Positions 50,593 through 60,295 are shown, numbered from the stretch's first letter. The stretch is DNA of 64,000 nt from Streptomyces sp. NBC_01232 (GCF_035989885.1 NZ_CP108518.1:558001-622000); one strand, 5' to 3'. Translations and numbers: made by a program. The notes: a model not told the origin generated them from the sequence alone.

Positions 50593-52653
50593 ATGACAGG
50601 ACGTCGCAGACGCCCTGCCGCCGCCGACCACCGGCGCAGACCCCGGCGGTTGATACTCATCACCGCCGCCACAGCCGCGGCGGGGTTGATAGCCGCAGGC
50701 ATCGCCTACTCCGGAATCGGCGACGGCGCCCAGGCGGCAGCACCCGTACAGGCCGCCGCGGCACCCGCCGCCGCGCCCGCGCGCGACAAGGAGCCCGAGC
50801 CGATCGCGGCCGCGCCCGCCAACGAGACCGCGCGCGGCATGATCTACGACGGCCTCGAGGCCGCGCCGAAGGGCGACCGGTGCGTGGGTGTCTACCGCAC
50901 CGCGGACGGACACTGCACCCACGGCCCCGACGCCCCGCCCAAGGGCGTCGACATCACCAAGGACATCGCGCCCGCCGTCAAGGAGACGGCCCCGGCGGCC
51001 GATCCGGCCCGTCCCGCGGCCGATGACCCGGCGAGCAAGGAAGGCGGCGGGCGTCCTCAGGACGCGCCCGCGGCCGACGCCTCGGCCGCCACGAAGGCCG
51101 CGGCGCCCGCGCCCGCGGCCTCGGCAGGCAGCCAGAACGTCGCCGCCGGCCCCGTCGGCCAGACCGTCCAGTGCGAGGGCGACGGCAGCACCGGCAACCG
51201 CGTGCAGGTCGTCTACGTCCACGCCCCGGGCAAGGACCGCTACTCCGAGTACGTCGCCTCGTTCCGCAAGTGGGCGGCCGACGCCGACCTCATCTACTCG
51301 GCGAGTGCCCAGGAGACCGGCGGGGTACGTCACATCCGCTATGTGACGGCCGCCGACTGCACCCCCACCGTGCTCAACATCGAGCTCCCGGCCTCGGCTC
51401 TGGGCGAGTTCAGCGCGACCAACAACGCGCTCGCCGCCAAGGGCCTCGACCGTCGCGACCGCAAGTACATGATCTTCGCCGACAGCCAGGTCTACTGCGG
51501 CATCGGCACCTTCGCGGGCGACGAGCGGCCCGGCCAGGCCAACCAGAGCAACTTCGGCCCCTCCTACGGGCGCACCGACTCCGGCTGCTGGGGCGGTCAC
51601 ACCGCCGCGCACGAACTCGGCCACAACCTGGGCGCGGTCAACAACAGCGCCCCGAACACCAGCCGTGGCGCGCACTGCACCGATGAGTACGACGTGATGT
51701 GCTACTCGGACACTCCGTACTACCCGCAGATGCGCAACATTTGCACGAACCAGGCGTCCGAGAACATCCTGGACTGCAACCACGACGACTACTTCCACAC
51801 CAGTCCGAAGGCCGGCAGCTACCTGGCCACGCACTGGAACATCGCCGACAACCAGTTCCTGATGAAGAGCAAGGGCGGCGGCACGGACCCGGGTCCGAAC
51901 CCGAACCCGACTCCGACGCCCACCAAGAAGCCCACGCCGACGCCGACCAAGAACCCCACCGGCGGACCGGACGTGACGGCGGGCCAGATCCAGTCCAGCT
52001 CCGTCGTCGTCAGCTGGCCCAAGGTCGACGGCGCCGCCTGGTACGCGGTGCAGCTGAACGGCAAGCACCTGACGTGGGTCCAGTCGCAGGTGCTCCGCAT
52101 CTACAACCTGCAGCCCGACACCGCGTACAAGGTCACCGTCTCGGTCCGCGACAACGCCGGCCGTGACAGCGGACCCGGCAAGGCCGCGTCCTTCCGTACG
52201 ACCGGTGGTGGCGGCGGCGCGACCACCCCGGGCACCCGCTACGTGCTCGGCAACGGCAGCACCGGCATGGCCGCGGAGCTGTGGGGCGGCCGCACCGCCG
52301 ACGGCACGGTCCTCGTCGGTGGCCGCACCAACGGCTACGCCCAGCAGCAGTGGTACTTCGACGACGCGGGCAACGGCCAGGTACGCATCCGGTCCGCGGC
52401 CTCCGGCAAGTGCCTCCAGCCGGGCAGCACCCCCGCCGCGGGCATGTGGGTCGCACAGCAGCCTTGTGCCAACGGCGCCGGCGCTCAGGCCTGGAAGCTG
52501 ACGTCGCGCGGTGGCACGGTGACCGTGACGGACCCGAGCGGCGGCTTCGCCCTCACCGTCAGCAACCGCCCCTACTACGGGAACTGGCTGCTCGACCTCC
52601 AGCGTGCGGACGGCCGCCCGGCGCAGGCCTGGACCCTCCAGAAGTCCGGCTGA
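50593..52653 (+). CDS. Secreted zinc metalloprotease with FnIII and ricin-type domains
   Basis: This 686-residue exported protease has a basic N-terminus, a hydrophobic segment (about 19-40), an Ala/Pro-rich propeptide-like stretch (50-185) and a catalytic domain of reprolysin type. The zinc motif is HTAAHELGHNLGAVN (His340, Glu341, His344) with Met-turn DVMCYSD (Met369). A Pro/Thr/Lys linker leads to a fibronectin type III domain (about 470-545, VSWPKVDGAAWYAVQLNG) and a ricin-B-like lectin domain (about 555-686, with QQWYFDDAG and KCLQPG). The ATG at 50593 follows GAGGTG. The lectin and FnIII parts point to a glycan- or surface-bound substrate. Confidence 0.92.
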   Translation: MTGRRRRPAAADHRRRPRRLILITAATAAAGLIAAGIAYSGIGDGAQAAAPVQAAAAPAAAPARDKEPEPIAAAPANETARGMIYDGLEAAPKGDRCVGVYRTADGHCTHGPDAPPKGVDITKDIAPAVKETAPAADPARPAADDPASKEGGGRPQDAPAADASAATKAAAPAPAASAGSQNVAAGPVGQTVQCEGDGSTGNRVQVVYVHAPGKDRYSEYVASFRKWAADADLIYSASAQETGGVRHIRYVTAADCTPTVLNIELPASALGEFSATNNALAAKGLDRRDRKYMIFADSQVYCGIGTFAGDERPGQANQSNFGPSYGRTDSGCWGGHTAAHELGHNLGAVNNSAPNTSRGAHCTDEYDVMCYSDTPYYPQMRNICTNQASENILDCNHDDYFHTSPKAGSYLATHWNIADNQFLMKSKGGGTDPGPNPNPTPTPTKKPTPTPTKNPTGGPDVTAGQIQSSSVVVSWPKVDGAAWYAVQLNGKHLTWVQSQVLRIYNLQPDTAYKVTVSVRDNAGRDSGPGKAASFRTTGGGGGATTPGTRYVLGNGSTGMAAELWGGRTADGTVLVGGRTNGYAQQQWYFDDAGNGQVRIRSAASGKCLQPGSTPAAGMWVAQQPCANGAGAQAWKLTSRGGTVTVTDPSGGFALTVSNRPYYGNWLLDLQRADGRPAQAWTLQKSG

Positions 52654-52702
52654 TCACCGCCACGGCGCAGCACACCTGACGCCCTGACGGCGTGAACCCA
52701 CC

Positions 52703-52737
52703 CCGACGGACGGCCGCACCGCGCGGCCGTCCGTCGG
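52703..52737 (+). terminator. Terminator after the metalloprotease
   Basis: CCGACGGACGGCCGC (52703-52717) and its complement (52723-52737) form a perfect 15 bp stem with a five-base loop, 50 bases past the stop codon. Confidence 0.8.
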
Positions 52738-52768
52738 CACCCCTCATCTCGACCGGAGCACCCCGACG

Positions 52769-53407
52769 ATGCGCATACGAATCGTTTTCTCGGCCGCCCT
52801 GGCCGCACTCGGCCTCATGTTCCTGCTCCCCGCCACGGCCCACGCCCACGGTGACACCCTGAAGGTGGTGGTGACGGGACAGCGCAACGGTCACGTCACC
52901 GCCGACGTCACCTGGGAGAACGACGGGGATGCCGTCGAGGAGGCCGTCGCCGCCACCGTGAACGCGGTGAGTGCCGACGGCTCCCGGACCTTGGGGCCCT
53001 GGCGTCTGGTCCGCGATCCCGGCGCGGCGCCCGCGGGCTGGACAACGGCCGAGGCGCTGCCGCCGGGTAACTGGAAGGTCGGTGTCGACGTGGGCTTCCC
53101 GGCCCTGGGACACGGTGAACTCGAGGTGGGCGTGCCTGTGGTGGACCCGGCGCCCGGCACCCCGGCTCCGGTCGGCTCTTCGCCGGCCGCCGTCGCCCCG
53201 TCCGCCGCGGCGCCGGATCCGTCGGGGGCCTCCCCCGCCTCGGCCCCGGCCGCGTCCTCGGCGCAGGCCCCGGACGCCGCTGCCGGCACCGAGGGATACG
53301 CCCTGTGGTGGACGACGGCAGGTGTCGCGGTGACCGCCGTCGCCGGTGCGGCCGTGGGTCTCCTGCTGCGCCGCCGTCGCCGCGTGCGGCTGGACCGGCT
53401 CGGCTAG
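52769..53407 (+). CDS. Secreted protein with C-terminal membrane anchor
   Basis: This 212-residue protein has a signal peptide (about 1-27, ATAHAHG), a beta-sandwich ectodomain (about 28-125, TLKVVVTGQRNGHVTADVTW), a Pro/Ala/Ser linker and a C-terminal TM helix (about 182-202) followed by Arg-rich anchor residues (RRRRRVRL). The orientation leaves the domain outside. The His-Gly motif after the signal peptide could bind copper, as in CopC-like proteins, but this is weak. It is 115 bases after the metalloprotease and separated by a terminator. Its TAG stop lies within the left end of the 164 bp element. Confidence 0.8.
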   Translation: MRIRIVFSAALAALGLMFLLPATAHAHGDTLKVVVTGQRNGHVTADVTWENDGDAVEEAVAATVNAVSADGSRTLGPWRLVRDPGAAPAGWTTAEALPPGNWKVGVDVGFPALGHGELEVGVPVVDPAPGTPAPVGSSPAAVAPSAAAPDPSGASPASAPAASSAQAPDAAAGTEGYALWWTTAGVAVTAVAGAAVGLLLRRRRRVRLDRLG

Positions 53408-53569
53408 GTCGTCTCTTTCGGATCTTGTCGGTCGGGCCCGCGTTGTCCGGTGCCGTGCATCGCAAGGCGGAGGAGCGCCGTTGTACTGGACGTACTGCGG
53501 TGCTCCGACAACGCGGCGAGGTGCGGTGCCGGGCGACGCGGGCCCGGCAAGATCCGAAAGAGACGACCT
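53406..53569. repeat. 164 bp inverted-repeat element, copy 2
   Basis: Perfect 21 bp terminal repeats (53406-53426 and 53549-53569) flank the same interior as copy 1 (33354-33517). Copy length is identical. The outer 24 bases on each side differ from copy 1 while remaining self-complementary. CTAG occurs at both outer edges (53404-53407 and 53568-53571). It lies between two convergent genes, over the stop codon of the left one. Confidence 0.82.
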
Positions 53570-53583
53570 AGGCCGTCCCAGGG

Positions 53584-53631
53584 GGTGTCCTGCCGATCAC
53601 GCCGGGCTCGCGGGCTTATCGGCAGGACACC
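53584..53631. terminator. Stem-loop between element copy 2 and the ATP-grasp gene
   Basis: GGTGTCCTGCCGAT (53584-53597) and ATCGGCAGGACACC (53618-53631) are perfect 14 bp arms around a 20-base loop. It is three bases beyond the ATP-grasp stop, so it is a terminator for that gene; it could also be the end of another small element. Confidence 0.65.
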
Positions 53632-53633
53632 TC

Positions 53634-54509
53634 CTAGGCCAGGGCGGTCGTGACCGCCCGTGCGAAGTGCTCCAACCCCTGCGGGTTGATGCACAGGAAC
53701 AGATTCGGCTCGATGAGTTCCAGCTCCATGACCACGGGTTCCCGGTCCTCGTTCAACGCGAGGTCCACCCGGGCGAACAACAGGTCGCCCGGGTCGGGGA
53801 CCGCGTCCAGCGCCGCCCGCGCCGTGCGGAGCTCGGCCTCGGAGGGCTCGTAGGGGACGGCCCCGGGGTGCGGCACCCTGAAGTTGTCGATCAGCCCCGC
53901 CTCCGTCAGCAGGGGGCGCTTGCGGATCGCGTGGCTGAAGGTGCCGCCGAAGAAGACCAGGGCCCGCTCCCCCTCCTCCACGAGCGGCAGGTACGGCTGG
54001 ACCATCGCGGTGCGCCCCTGGTCCAGCAGCATGCGGGCATGATGCTCGGCGTCCGCCCGGCGGCCGGGCTCGTAGCGCGCGGTGTCCCGTGCGCCCGAGG
54101 AGACCGCGGGCTTGACCACCACTCCGTGCGGCCCCTCGAAGTCCGCCGCGTCGCAGCTCCCGCCCGGTTCGAGGAAGCGGGTCGGTACGACGTGGACCCC
54201 ACGCCCGGCGAGCTCCAGCAGATAGCGCTTGTCGCTGTTCCAGCGCACCAGCGGCGCAGGATTCCGGAGCCGGGTGACCTCGGCCGTCGCATCGGCCCAG
54301 GCCAGGAACTCCGCCAGGCGGTCCACGTAGTCCCAGGTCGACCGGATGACCGCCAGGTCGTATCCGTCCCATTCCGGCTCGTCCGCGTCCCAGGCGACCG
54401 CCTGCGCCGACAGGCCCGCGCCCTGCAGAGCCGTCAGGATCAGCGGGAGATCCGCGTCCTGGCCGGCGCCGCCCGCGCTCGTCACGACCGCGATCCTTGC
54501 CTCACCCAT
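53634..54509 (-). CDS. ATP-grasp domain protein
   Basis: This 291-residue protein starts GEARIAVVTSAGGAGQDADL, with AVIRSTWDYVDRL and LRNPAPLVRWNSDKRYLLEL in the N-terminal domain. ATP-grasp elements are VVVKPAVSSGARDT (the first nucleotide-binding Lys loop) and VVMELELIEPNLFL (metal-binding acidic residues). Proteins of this type ligate a carboxylate to an amine or thiol, often as RimK- or CPSase-like enzymes, but the partner substrate is unknown. The ATG at 54509 is divergent from the phosphatase gene. Confidence 0.85.
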   Translation of the reverse strand: MGEARIAVVTSAGGAGQDADLPLILTALQGAGLSAQAVAWDADEPEWDGYDLAVIRSTWDYVDRLAEFLAWADATAEVTRLRNPAPLVRWNSDKRYLLELAGRGVHVVPTRFLEPGGSCDAADFEGPHGVVVKPAVSSGARDTARYEPGRRADAEHHARMLLDQGRTAMVQPYLPLVEEGERALVFFGGTFSHAIRKRPLLTEAGLIDNFRVPHPGAVPYEPSEAELRTARAALDAVPDPGDLLFARVDLALNEDREPVVMELELIEPNLFLCINPQGLEHFARAVTTALA

Positions 54510-54672
54510 AAGCGTCTCCCGTCCTGACGTCCTGCGCCGCCCTGCGCGTCCGCGGCCAGGACGATCACTCTTCCACACCCGCTCCGCAGGGAACCCTGCG
54601 GCCGGATCATGCGTCGTACGGGTCGCGGAACGCGGGGCGACGGACGCTCCGAGGCAGACGGGTGGGGCTCCG

Positions 54673-55674
54673 GTGGTGGACGTGGCGGGAAGCGGTGCGC
54701 AGCGCACTGCCCGGTGGCGCTGGGGCACGGACGCCCGGGGCCGTACGTCCTGGACGCGCGGTCGCCCACTCGCGGCGCTCGCCGTACTGACCGCCGGCCT
54801 GCTGGTGTTCCACTCCGCCGTACCCAATGCCGCGGGCCGCCCGGGCAGTGCGCTGGAGACCTTCCTGCCCTGGCTGGGCCTCGCCGTCCCGGTCCTGGTC
54901 GTGGCGGCGCTGGTACGCCGCTCGGTCACCGCGCTCGTGGCCGTGCTGCTGCCCGCGGTGGCGTGGGCCGGCCTCTTCGGCGGCCTGCTCCTGCCGGCGG
55001 ACGGCGGCCCGCACGACCTCATGGCGCTCCAGCACAACGTGAGTGACGAGAACCCCGACCCCACGGGCACCGCGCGTGCCCTGGCCGGGGCCGGGCCGGA
55101 TCTGATCGCCCTGGAGGAGCTGACGCCCTCCGCGCTGCCGGCCTACGAGGCGGCGCTGGCACCCGCGTACCCGTACCACGCGGTCGAGGGCACGGTCGGC
55201 CTCTGGTCGAAGCACCCGCTCACCGATGTCCGCCGCGTGGACATCAAGCCCCGGAGCATCGGGGAGGGCTGGAACCGCGGCCTGCGCTGCGGTGTCCGCA
55301 CGCCACGGGGCGAGATCGCGGTGTACGTGGCGCACCTGCCCTCGGTACGCATGCGGGCGAACGGTTTCGGCTCCGGCCCGCGCGACGAGAGCGCACGGTT
55401 GCTGGGCGCGGCCGTCGCCGCCGAGGAGGTGGACCGGGTGATCCTGCTGGGTGACCTCAACGGCACGGTGGACGACCGTGGACTCGCCCCGCTGGCCTCC
55501 CGGTTGAGCGCGCCGCGGCGGGGGCTCGCCCTCAGCTGGCCGGCCGCCGTCCCGGTCGCCCGGATCGACCAGGTCCTGACCCGTTCGGCGACCGCCGCCG
55601 AGGTCTGGACCCTGCCGGCCACCGGCAGCGATCACCTGCCGGTCGCCGCCCGCATCAGGCTCGACGCCTCATAG
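54673..55674 (+). CDS. Membrane-anchored endonuclease/exonuclease/phosphatase family protein
   Basis: This 333-residue protein has about three N-terminal hydrophobic helices (about 35-115, such as VAALVRRSVTALVAVLLPAV) and then an extracytoplasmic EEP domain (about 117-333). Typical residues are LMALQHNVSDENPDP, DLIALEELTP, LLGDLNGT and SDHLPVAARI. The EEP fold contains DNases, inositol phosphatases and sphingomyelinases; the actual substrate is unknown. The likely start is GTG 54673 (or 54676) after GGTGGGG. Its stop overlaps the convergent oxidoreductase stop by six bases. Confidence 0.85.
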   Translation: MVDVAGSGAQRTARWRWGTDARGRTSWTRGRPLAALAVLTAGLLVFHSAVPNAAGRPGSALETFLPWLGLAVPVLVVAALVRRSVTALVAVLLPAVAWAGLFGGLLLPADGGPHDLMALQHNVSDENPDPTGTARALAGAGPDLIALEELTPSALPAYEAALAPAYPYHAVEGTVGLWSKHPLTDVRRVDIKPRSIGEGWNRGLRCGVRTPRGEIAVYVAHLPSVRMRANGFGSGPRDESARLLGAAVAAEEVDRVILLGDLNGTVDDRGLAPLASRLSAPRRGLALSWPAAVPVARIDQVLTRSATAAEVWTLPATGSDHLPVAARIRLDAS

Positions 55675-56637
55675 CCGGATGGCGATCTTCCCTCGTACGT
55701 GGCCGTCCCTGAGGTAGCGGATCGCGTCGGGGACCTCGGCCAGCGGGTAGGTCCGGTCGATGGCGGGGGTCACCGAACCGGCTTCGATGAGCTCCGTGAG
55801 GGCTTCGAGGTCGTGGTGGCGCACCACGGTGCCGAGCGGGCGGAGCCGGTGGCCGACGAAGGGCGACAGCAGGAGCGCGCCCAGCTGCCGCTCGTTGCCG
55901 CCGATCCAGTTGCCGCCGCCTTCCCCGCCCACGATGACGAGGGTCCCGCGGGGAGTCAGGGCGCGGCGCAGCCGGGTGAGGGGGCGGTTGCCGGCGATGT
56001 CCAGGATGACGTCGTAGCGGCGGCTGCCGTTCACGGGGTCCTCCTGCGCGTAGTCGAGGACTTCGTCGGCGCCCAGGGAGCGGACCAGGTCGGCCTTGCC
56101 GGCACTGCAGACTCCGGTGACGCGGGCTCCGTAGGCCTTGGCCACCTGAACGGCGAAGCTGCCCACGCCGCCCGAGGCGCCGAGTATGAGGACGCTCTGA
56201 CCGGGCGTGACCCGGCCGCTGTCCCGTACGGCATTGAGGGCGGTGCATCCGGAGACGGGCACGGTTGCGGCCTGTTCGAAGCTGAGGCCGGGCGGCTTGG
56301 GGGCCAGCGTGCTCTCCTTGGCGCAGGCGTACTCGGCGAACGACCCGGAGCAGTTGCCGTACACCTCGTCGCCGGGCCGGAAGCGGGTGACGTCCGCACC
56401 GACGGCTTCCACCACCCCCGCGACGTCCATGCCCCGCACCCGCGTCCTGGGTCTGCGCAGGCCGGTCACGGCCCGGACGGCGTAGGGCATGCCCGCCATG
56501 AGGTGCCAGACGCCCTGGTCGACGGCGGCGGCGCGCACGCGTACGAGGACCTCACCCCGGCCGGGTGCCGGCCGGTCCACTTCTTCCATCCGCAGCACCG
56601 AGGGCGGTCCGTAGACGTCCTGGACGATGGCCTTCAT
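55669..56637 (-). CDS. MDR-family NAD(P)-dependent oxidoreductase (zinc-less)
   Basis: This 322-residue enzyme has an N-terminal GroES-like domain ([44 protein letters not shown]) and a Rossmann domain ([20 protein letters not shown]). The zinc ligands of alcohol dehydrogenase (GHE motif) are absent, which puts it with quinone oxidoreductases or enoyl reductases. The ATG overlaps the XRE gene stop (ATGA), so it is the last gene of the three-gene operon that starts near 57300. It may act on quinones or electrophilic alkenals. Confidence 0.92.
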   Translation of the reverse strand: MKAIVQDVYGPPSVLRMEEVDRPAPGRGEVLVRVRAAAVDQGVWHLMAGMPYAVRAVTGLRRPRTRVRGMDVAGVVEAVGADVTRFRPGDEVYGNCSGSFAEYACAKESTLAPKPPGLSFEQAATVPVSGCTALNAVRDSGRVTPGQSVLILGASGGVGSFAVQVAKAYGARVTGVCSAGKADLVRSLGADEVLDYAQEDPVNGSRRYDVILDIAGNRPLTRLRRALTPRGTLVIVGGEGGGNWIGGNERQLGALLLSPFVGHRLRPLGTVVRHHDLEALTELIEAGSVTPAIDRTYPLAEVPDAIRYLRDGHVRGKIAIRL

Positions 56638-56867
56638 GAGTCGTCTCCTTCGGTGGTGGTGTACTGGAACACGCTGTCGAGCGGTACGGAGAACACGCGG
56701 GCGATCTCGAACGCCTTCTCCAGGGAGGGCGAGTAGCGGCCCTGCTCGATGGCGATGACGGTCTGACGGGTCACACCGATCCGGCGGGCGAGCTCGGCCT
56801 GGGTCATCTCGCCGTTGGCGAAGCGCAGGGCCCGGATGGTGTTGGTGACCCTGGTGGGCCTCACCAC
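56634..56867 (-). CDS. XRE-family transcriptional regulator
   Basis: This 77-residue HTH_3 protein reads [49 protein letters not shown], a clean Cro/C1-type helix-turn-helix with a short tail. The start overlaps the membrane gene end by seven bases, and its stop overlaps the oxidoreductase ATG. XRE/small membrane protein pairs of this kind are common in Gram-positive bacteria. Confidence 0.95.
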   Translation of the reverse strand: MVRPTRVTNTIRALRFANGEMTQAELARRIGVTRQTVIAIEQGRYSPSLEKAFEIARVFSVPLDSVFQYTTTEGDDS

Positions 56868-57307
56868 GGTTGGAAGCCGAACCGGTACGAGACGATCTTC
56901 GCCGTGGAGGCGAGCAGCGCCGACAGGACGAAGCCGAGGAAGATCGCGTTGGCGATCCAGAACTGGTCCGCCTCGGCCATCGCCAGGAGGAGCCCGGCCA
57001 CGGCCCCGATCACGACGAAGGACTGTCCGATGTGGTCACCGAACCGGTGGATCTCCCGGTCGCGCTGGTCCTTGACCTTGCCCTCCTCGGGCGACACCAG
57101 CGTCACGATGATGTGGAGCGCGATGGAGGCGGCGATCGCCGCGCCGACCGTCCAGAGCAGTGCGGTCTCGTACGGCTGCTGAGCCAGCGGCCCGCTCCCG
57201 GAACCGGACCCGCCGAGGACGACCGCCAGGTACACCCCGTACGACACCAGCGTGACCACGATCATGATCCACGCACGTTTTTCCTCGACTGCCACGACCG
57301 CTCCCAT
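56861..57307 (-). CDS. Small multi-pass membrane protein paired with XRE regulator
   Basis: This protein of about 148 residues has four hydrophobic segments ([67 protein letters not shown]), with an acidic/basic loop ([19 protein letters not shown]). The ATG at 57307 has no ribosome site; a GTG at 57295 with GGGAG five bases upstream is an attractive alternative start. It is the first gene of the operon with the XRE regulator and the oxidoreductase. Its role is unknown. Confidence 0.85.
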   Translation of the reverse strand: MGAVVAVEEKRAWIMIVVTLVSYGVYLAVVLGGSGSGSGPLAQQPYETALLWTVGAAIAASIALHIIVTLVSPEEGKVKDQRDREIHRFGDHIGQSFVVIGAVAGLLLAMAEADQFWIANAIFLGFVLSALLASTAKIVSYRFGFQPW

Positions 57308-57369
57308 GTAAAGAAAACCAGACATGGGCAGTGTCAAGGAATCAGGACACCGTGTCAATATTTCTTTAC
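57308..57369 (-). promoter_or_regulatory. Promoter/operator region of the membrane-XRE-oxidoreductase operon
   Basis: GTAAAGAAA (57308-57316) and TTTCTTTAC (57361-57369) are a perfect inverted repeat bracketing the region. Two minus-strand TTGACA hexamers lie between (57353-57358 and 57332-57337). The outer one is a plausible -35 element. This low-GC patch probably holds the operon promoter with XRE-binding sites. Confidence 0.5.
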
Positions 57370-57467
57370 CTCGCCAGGCCGCGTGCAGGATTCGCCGGAC
57401 AACGCCGGGAGGGCGGCGGGAGGGTTGGCAGGAGGCTGGCGGGAGGGTCTGCGGGAGGCCGGGGACC

Positions 57468-58202
57468 TCAGGCGGAGGGCGCGTCCAGGAGTTCGGGGCC
57501 GTTGTTGCGCACGTTGTTGACCGCGGTCGACACGGCGCGCACGTCGAGCCGGCCGCCCGCGGGAGCGGCGAGCAGGGCGCGCAGTTCGCCGGGGTCCTGG
57601 TGGGACGGGTCGAGCCAGGCCTCGTAGTCCGCCGGGGTGAGGGCCAGCGGCATACGGGGGTGGACGCGGCCGGCCGCGTCGGTGGCCTCGGTGGTGATGA
57701 TGGTGCAGGTCGCCCACCAGGCCGCCGGATCGTCGTCGTCGGTGACGGCGGGGTCGCGCCAGAACTCGTAGAGCCCGGCCATCGCCATCACCTCGCCGTC
57801 CTCGGGACGGATGAAGTACGGCTGCTTGTACGCCTTCGCGGATCCGGAGGCGGGGACCGGCTCCCATTCGTAGAACCCGTCGGCGGGCAGCAGGCACCGG
57901 CGCTTGGCGAACGCGCGCCGGTAGGCGGGCTTCTCGTGCACCGTCTCCACCCGGGCGTTGATCATCTTCGCGCCGCCGGACAGGCTCTTCGACCACGAGG
58001 GCACCAGCCCCCACCGCAGGGGGCGCAGCCGCCGCTCCAGCAACCCGCTCTCCCGGTCGGCACGCTCCAGCACCGCCCACACCGCATCGGTGGGGGCGAC
58101 GTTCCAGCTCGGCTCCAGTAGGTGCCCCGGGTCCGGGGGCGTGGCTCCGAAGAGGCCGGACAGGTCCTCGGGACTGCGGGTGGAAGCGTAGCGGCCGCAC
58201 AT
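57468..58202 (-). CDS. SOS response-associated peptidase (SRAP/HMCES-like)
   Basis: This 244-residue protein starts MCGRYA, so Cys2 becomes the N-terminal catalytic nucleophile after Met removal. The family sequence continues with RWGLVPSWSKS, INARVETVHEKPAYR and RRCLLPADGFYEWEPVP, then VHPRMPLALTP containing the late conserved His. SRAP proteins crosslink to abasic sites in single-stranded DNA and protect them. No lexA box was searched for. The ATG at 58202 is set by the Cys2 requirement. Confidence 0.95.
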   Translation of the reverse strand: MCGRYASTRSPEDLSGLFGATPPDPGHLLEPSWNVAPTDAVWAVLERADRESGLLERRLRPLRWGLVPSWSKSLSGGAKMINARVETVHEKPAYRRAFAKRRCLLPADGFYEWEPVPASGSAKAYKQPYFIRPEDGEVMAMAGLYEFWRDPAVTDDDDPAAWWATCTIITTEATDAAGRVHPRMPLALTPADYEAWLDPSHQDPGELRALLAAPAGGRLDVRAVSTAVNNVRNNGPELLDAPSA

Positions 58203-58239
58203 ACCGTCCACCCTGCCAGCTGAACCGGCTTCCCGCAGG

Positions 58240-60204
58240 CTACGCCGCGAAGTCCCCCGGGCCGGGATCGTCGTGGTGGTTCACCTGGTGGATGCGCAGC
58301 GCGAGTTGGAGCTCCAGAGCGCGTTCGGGGCTCTGCCAGTCGCGTCCGAGGAGGTGGGCTATGCGGTCCAGCCGCTGCACCACCGTGTTGACGTGCACGT
58401 GGAGCGCCGCGGCGGCCCGGGACTGGCTCGTGCCCGCGTCGAAGTAGGCCCGGAGGGTGTGCGTGAGGTCGGTGCCGCGCTTCGCGTCGTAGGCGAGTAC
58501 GGGGCCCAGGGTCTGGCGTACGTAGCCGCCGAGGTCGGTCTGGTCGCCGAGGAGCACGCCGAGGAAGCCCAGGTCGTGGAGGGCGGCACCGGTGCCGTCG
58601 CGGCCCAGGGCGCGCAGTGCGGTCCGGCAGCGGCGGGCCTCGGCGCAGGCGTCGGCGAAGGCCGCGGGACCGGTGACCGGTCCGGCGGCTCCGACGGTGA
58701 CGGGACCGGCGAGGGCCTGGCGCAGCTCGCTCGCGAGGCTCGCGGCGGCGGGGCCGGCCGCCTCGGCGGGGCAGACCAGGACCACGTCCTCGTGGTGCAG
58801 CCCGGCCAGTCCCCTGCGCGCGTGGGCGATGCGGGCGGCTGCGGCCAGCAGCCGGGTCCGGGGTGCGGCACCGGTGTGCAGGACGAACACCGCGTGCGGG
58901 TGGCCGAGGTCCACACCGAGCCGGCGGGCCCGCGCGGCCAGCCCGGCCGGGTCCGCGGCCCTGGTGAGGAGGTCGCCCAGCAGTTCGCCCCGTACCCGGT
59001 CCTCGGTCTCGGCGACCGAGCGGCGCAGGAGCAGCAGCAGGGCGGTGACGAGGCTGGCGCGCTCGAAGAGGCGACGGTCGGCGTCGCCGAGGTCGGCGCG
59101 GCCGGTCAGGGCGATGCTGCCGAGCAGTTCGTGCCCGGCGAGTACCGCGCAGACCCAGGTCCCGTTGACGGAGACCGCGCGTCCGTCGGCCCGGGAGGCG
59201 GCGACGGCCCCGGCGGACGGGGGCCCGGCTTCGGTGCCCGACCTGGCCAGTTCGGCGCCCTCGGCGTCGTGGATGAGGGTGCCGCCCTGGAGGACGGCGC
59301 CGATGGCGGTGGCCACCTCGCCGACATCGCCGCCGCGCAGCACCAGGTCGGTGAGCCGGTCGTGCGCGTCCTCGGCGCGGCGCATGGCCTCGCTGTGCGC
59401 CTCGATGGTCCGCGAGGCCTCGTTGAGGTCGACGAGTGCGGTGCGCGTCTCGTCCAGCAGGCGGGCGCCGTCGATGGCGATCGCGGCGTGGTCGGCCAGG
59501 GAGGACAGCAGGGCGACCTCGTCCGGTGTGAAGGTACGGGCCGTGCGGTCCGCCGCGTAGAGGACGCCGATCACCCGGGTGCCCAGGCGCAGCGGTACGC
59601 CGAGGATGGCCCGGAGGCCCTCCTCCGTGACGGCGCCGTCGATCGTGGCGGTGTGCCTGAAGCGCCGGTCGTCGCGGTAGTCGCCGGTGGAGTACGGGCG
59701 CGCCGTCTCCGCGACCAGTCCGCCCAGCCCCTCCCCCATGCCGAGGCGCACCTGCTGGAACGCGGCGGAGACCGATCCGTCGGTGACCCTCATGTACGTG
59801 TCGCCGGCCTCCTCGTCGTTGAGGGACAGGTACGTCACGTCCGTACCGAGGAGCAGCTTGGCCCGGTGGACGATCGCCTCGAGCACGGCGTCCGGCTCCC
59901 TGAGCCGGGCGAGGTCGCCGGCGGTGTCGAAGAGGGCCGCGAGTTCGGCCTCGCGGCGGCGGTGCTGGCCGAGGGTGCGGCGGATGCGCAGGGCGATCCG
60001 GGTCCCGTCCGCGACCACCGCGGCTTCGGCGTCGGAGAGTTCGGCGTCGGGGGGCGGGGTGAACTGCTCGGCGGGGGCGCCGCGGTCCAGCAGGTCGAGG
60101 AGGTCGCGGAGCTGCCGCAGCGCGCCGGTGCCGGTTCCGGGCCTGGTGCCGCTGACGGAGCCGGAGCCCCTCCCGGTCGTCCCGCTGTCTTCGGTGATGG
60201 GCAT
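58240..60204 (-). CDS. GAF-domain and PucR/CdaR-type regulator
   Basis: This 654-residue transcription factor has an N-terminal GAF domain (about 85-250, AELAALFDTAGDLARLREPD to DHAAIAIDGARLL), a central domain (about 280-520) and a C-terminal PucR HTH (about 590-645, YFDAGTSQSRAAAALHVHVN). GAF domains bind small ligands such as aromatic compounds. The next gene is an MHS-family transporter on the same strand, upstream, so this regulator may control uptake of that transporter substrate. Confidence 0.92.
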   Translation of the reverse strand: MPITEDSGTTGRGSGSVSGTRPGTGTGALRQLRDLLDLLDRGAPAEQFTPPPDAELSDAEAAVVADGTRIALRIRRTLGQHRRREAELAALFDTAGDLARLREPDAVLEAIVHRAKLLLGTDVTYLSLNDEEAGDTYMRVTDGSVSAAFQQVRLGMGEGLGGLVAETARPYSTGDYRDDRRFRHTATIDGAVTEEGLRAILGVPLRLGTRVIGVLYAADRTARTFTPDEVALLSSLADHAAIAIDGARLLDETRTALVDLNEASRTIEAHSEAMRRAEDAHDRLTDLVLRGGDVGEVATAIGAVLQGGTLIHDAEGAELARSGTEAGPPSAGAVAASRADGRAVSVNGTWVCAVLAGHELLGSIALTGRADLGDADRRLFERASLVTALLLLLRRSVAETEDRVRGELLGDLLTRAADPAGLAARARRLGVDLGHPHAVFVLHTGAAPRTRLLAAAARIAHARRGLAGLHHEDVVLVCPAEAAGPAAASLASELRQALAGPVTVGAAGPVTGPAAFADACAEARRCRTALRALGRDGTGAALHDLGFLGVLLGDQTDLGGYVRQTLGPVLAYDAKRGTDLTHTLRAYFDAGTSQSRAAAALHVHVNTVVQRLDRIAHLLGRDWQSPERALELQLALRIHQVNHHDDPGPGDFAA

Positions 60205-60295
60205 CGGGCGCTCTCCGAGGTGCTGGACGAGGACGGGGGCGGCACCGGCCGGCCGGGCCGGGCCGTCGGGCCGGGTACCGCCCTCGACCGGCCGG

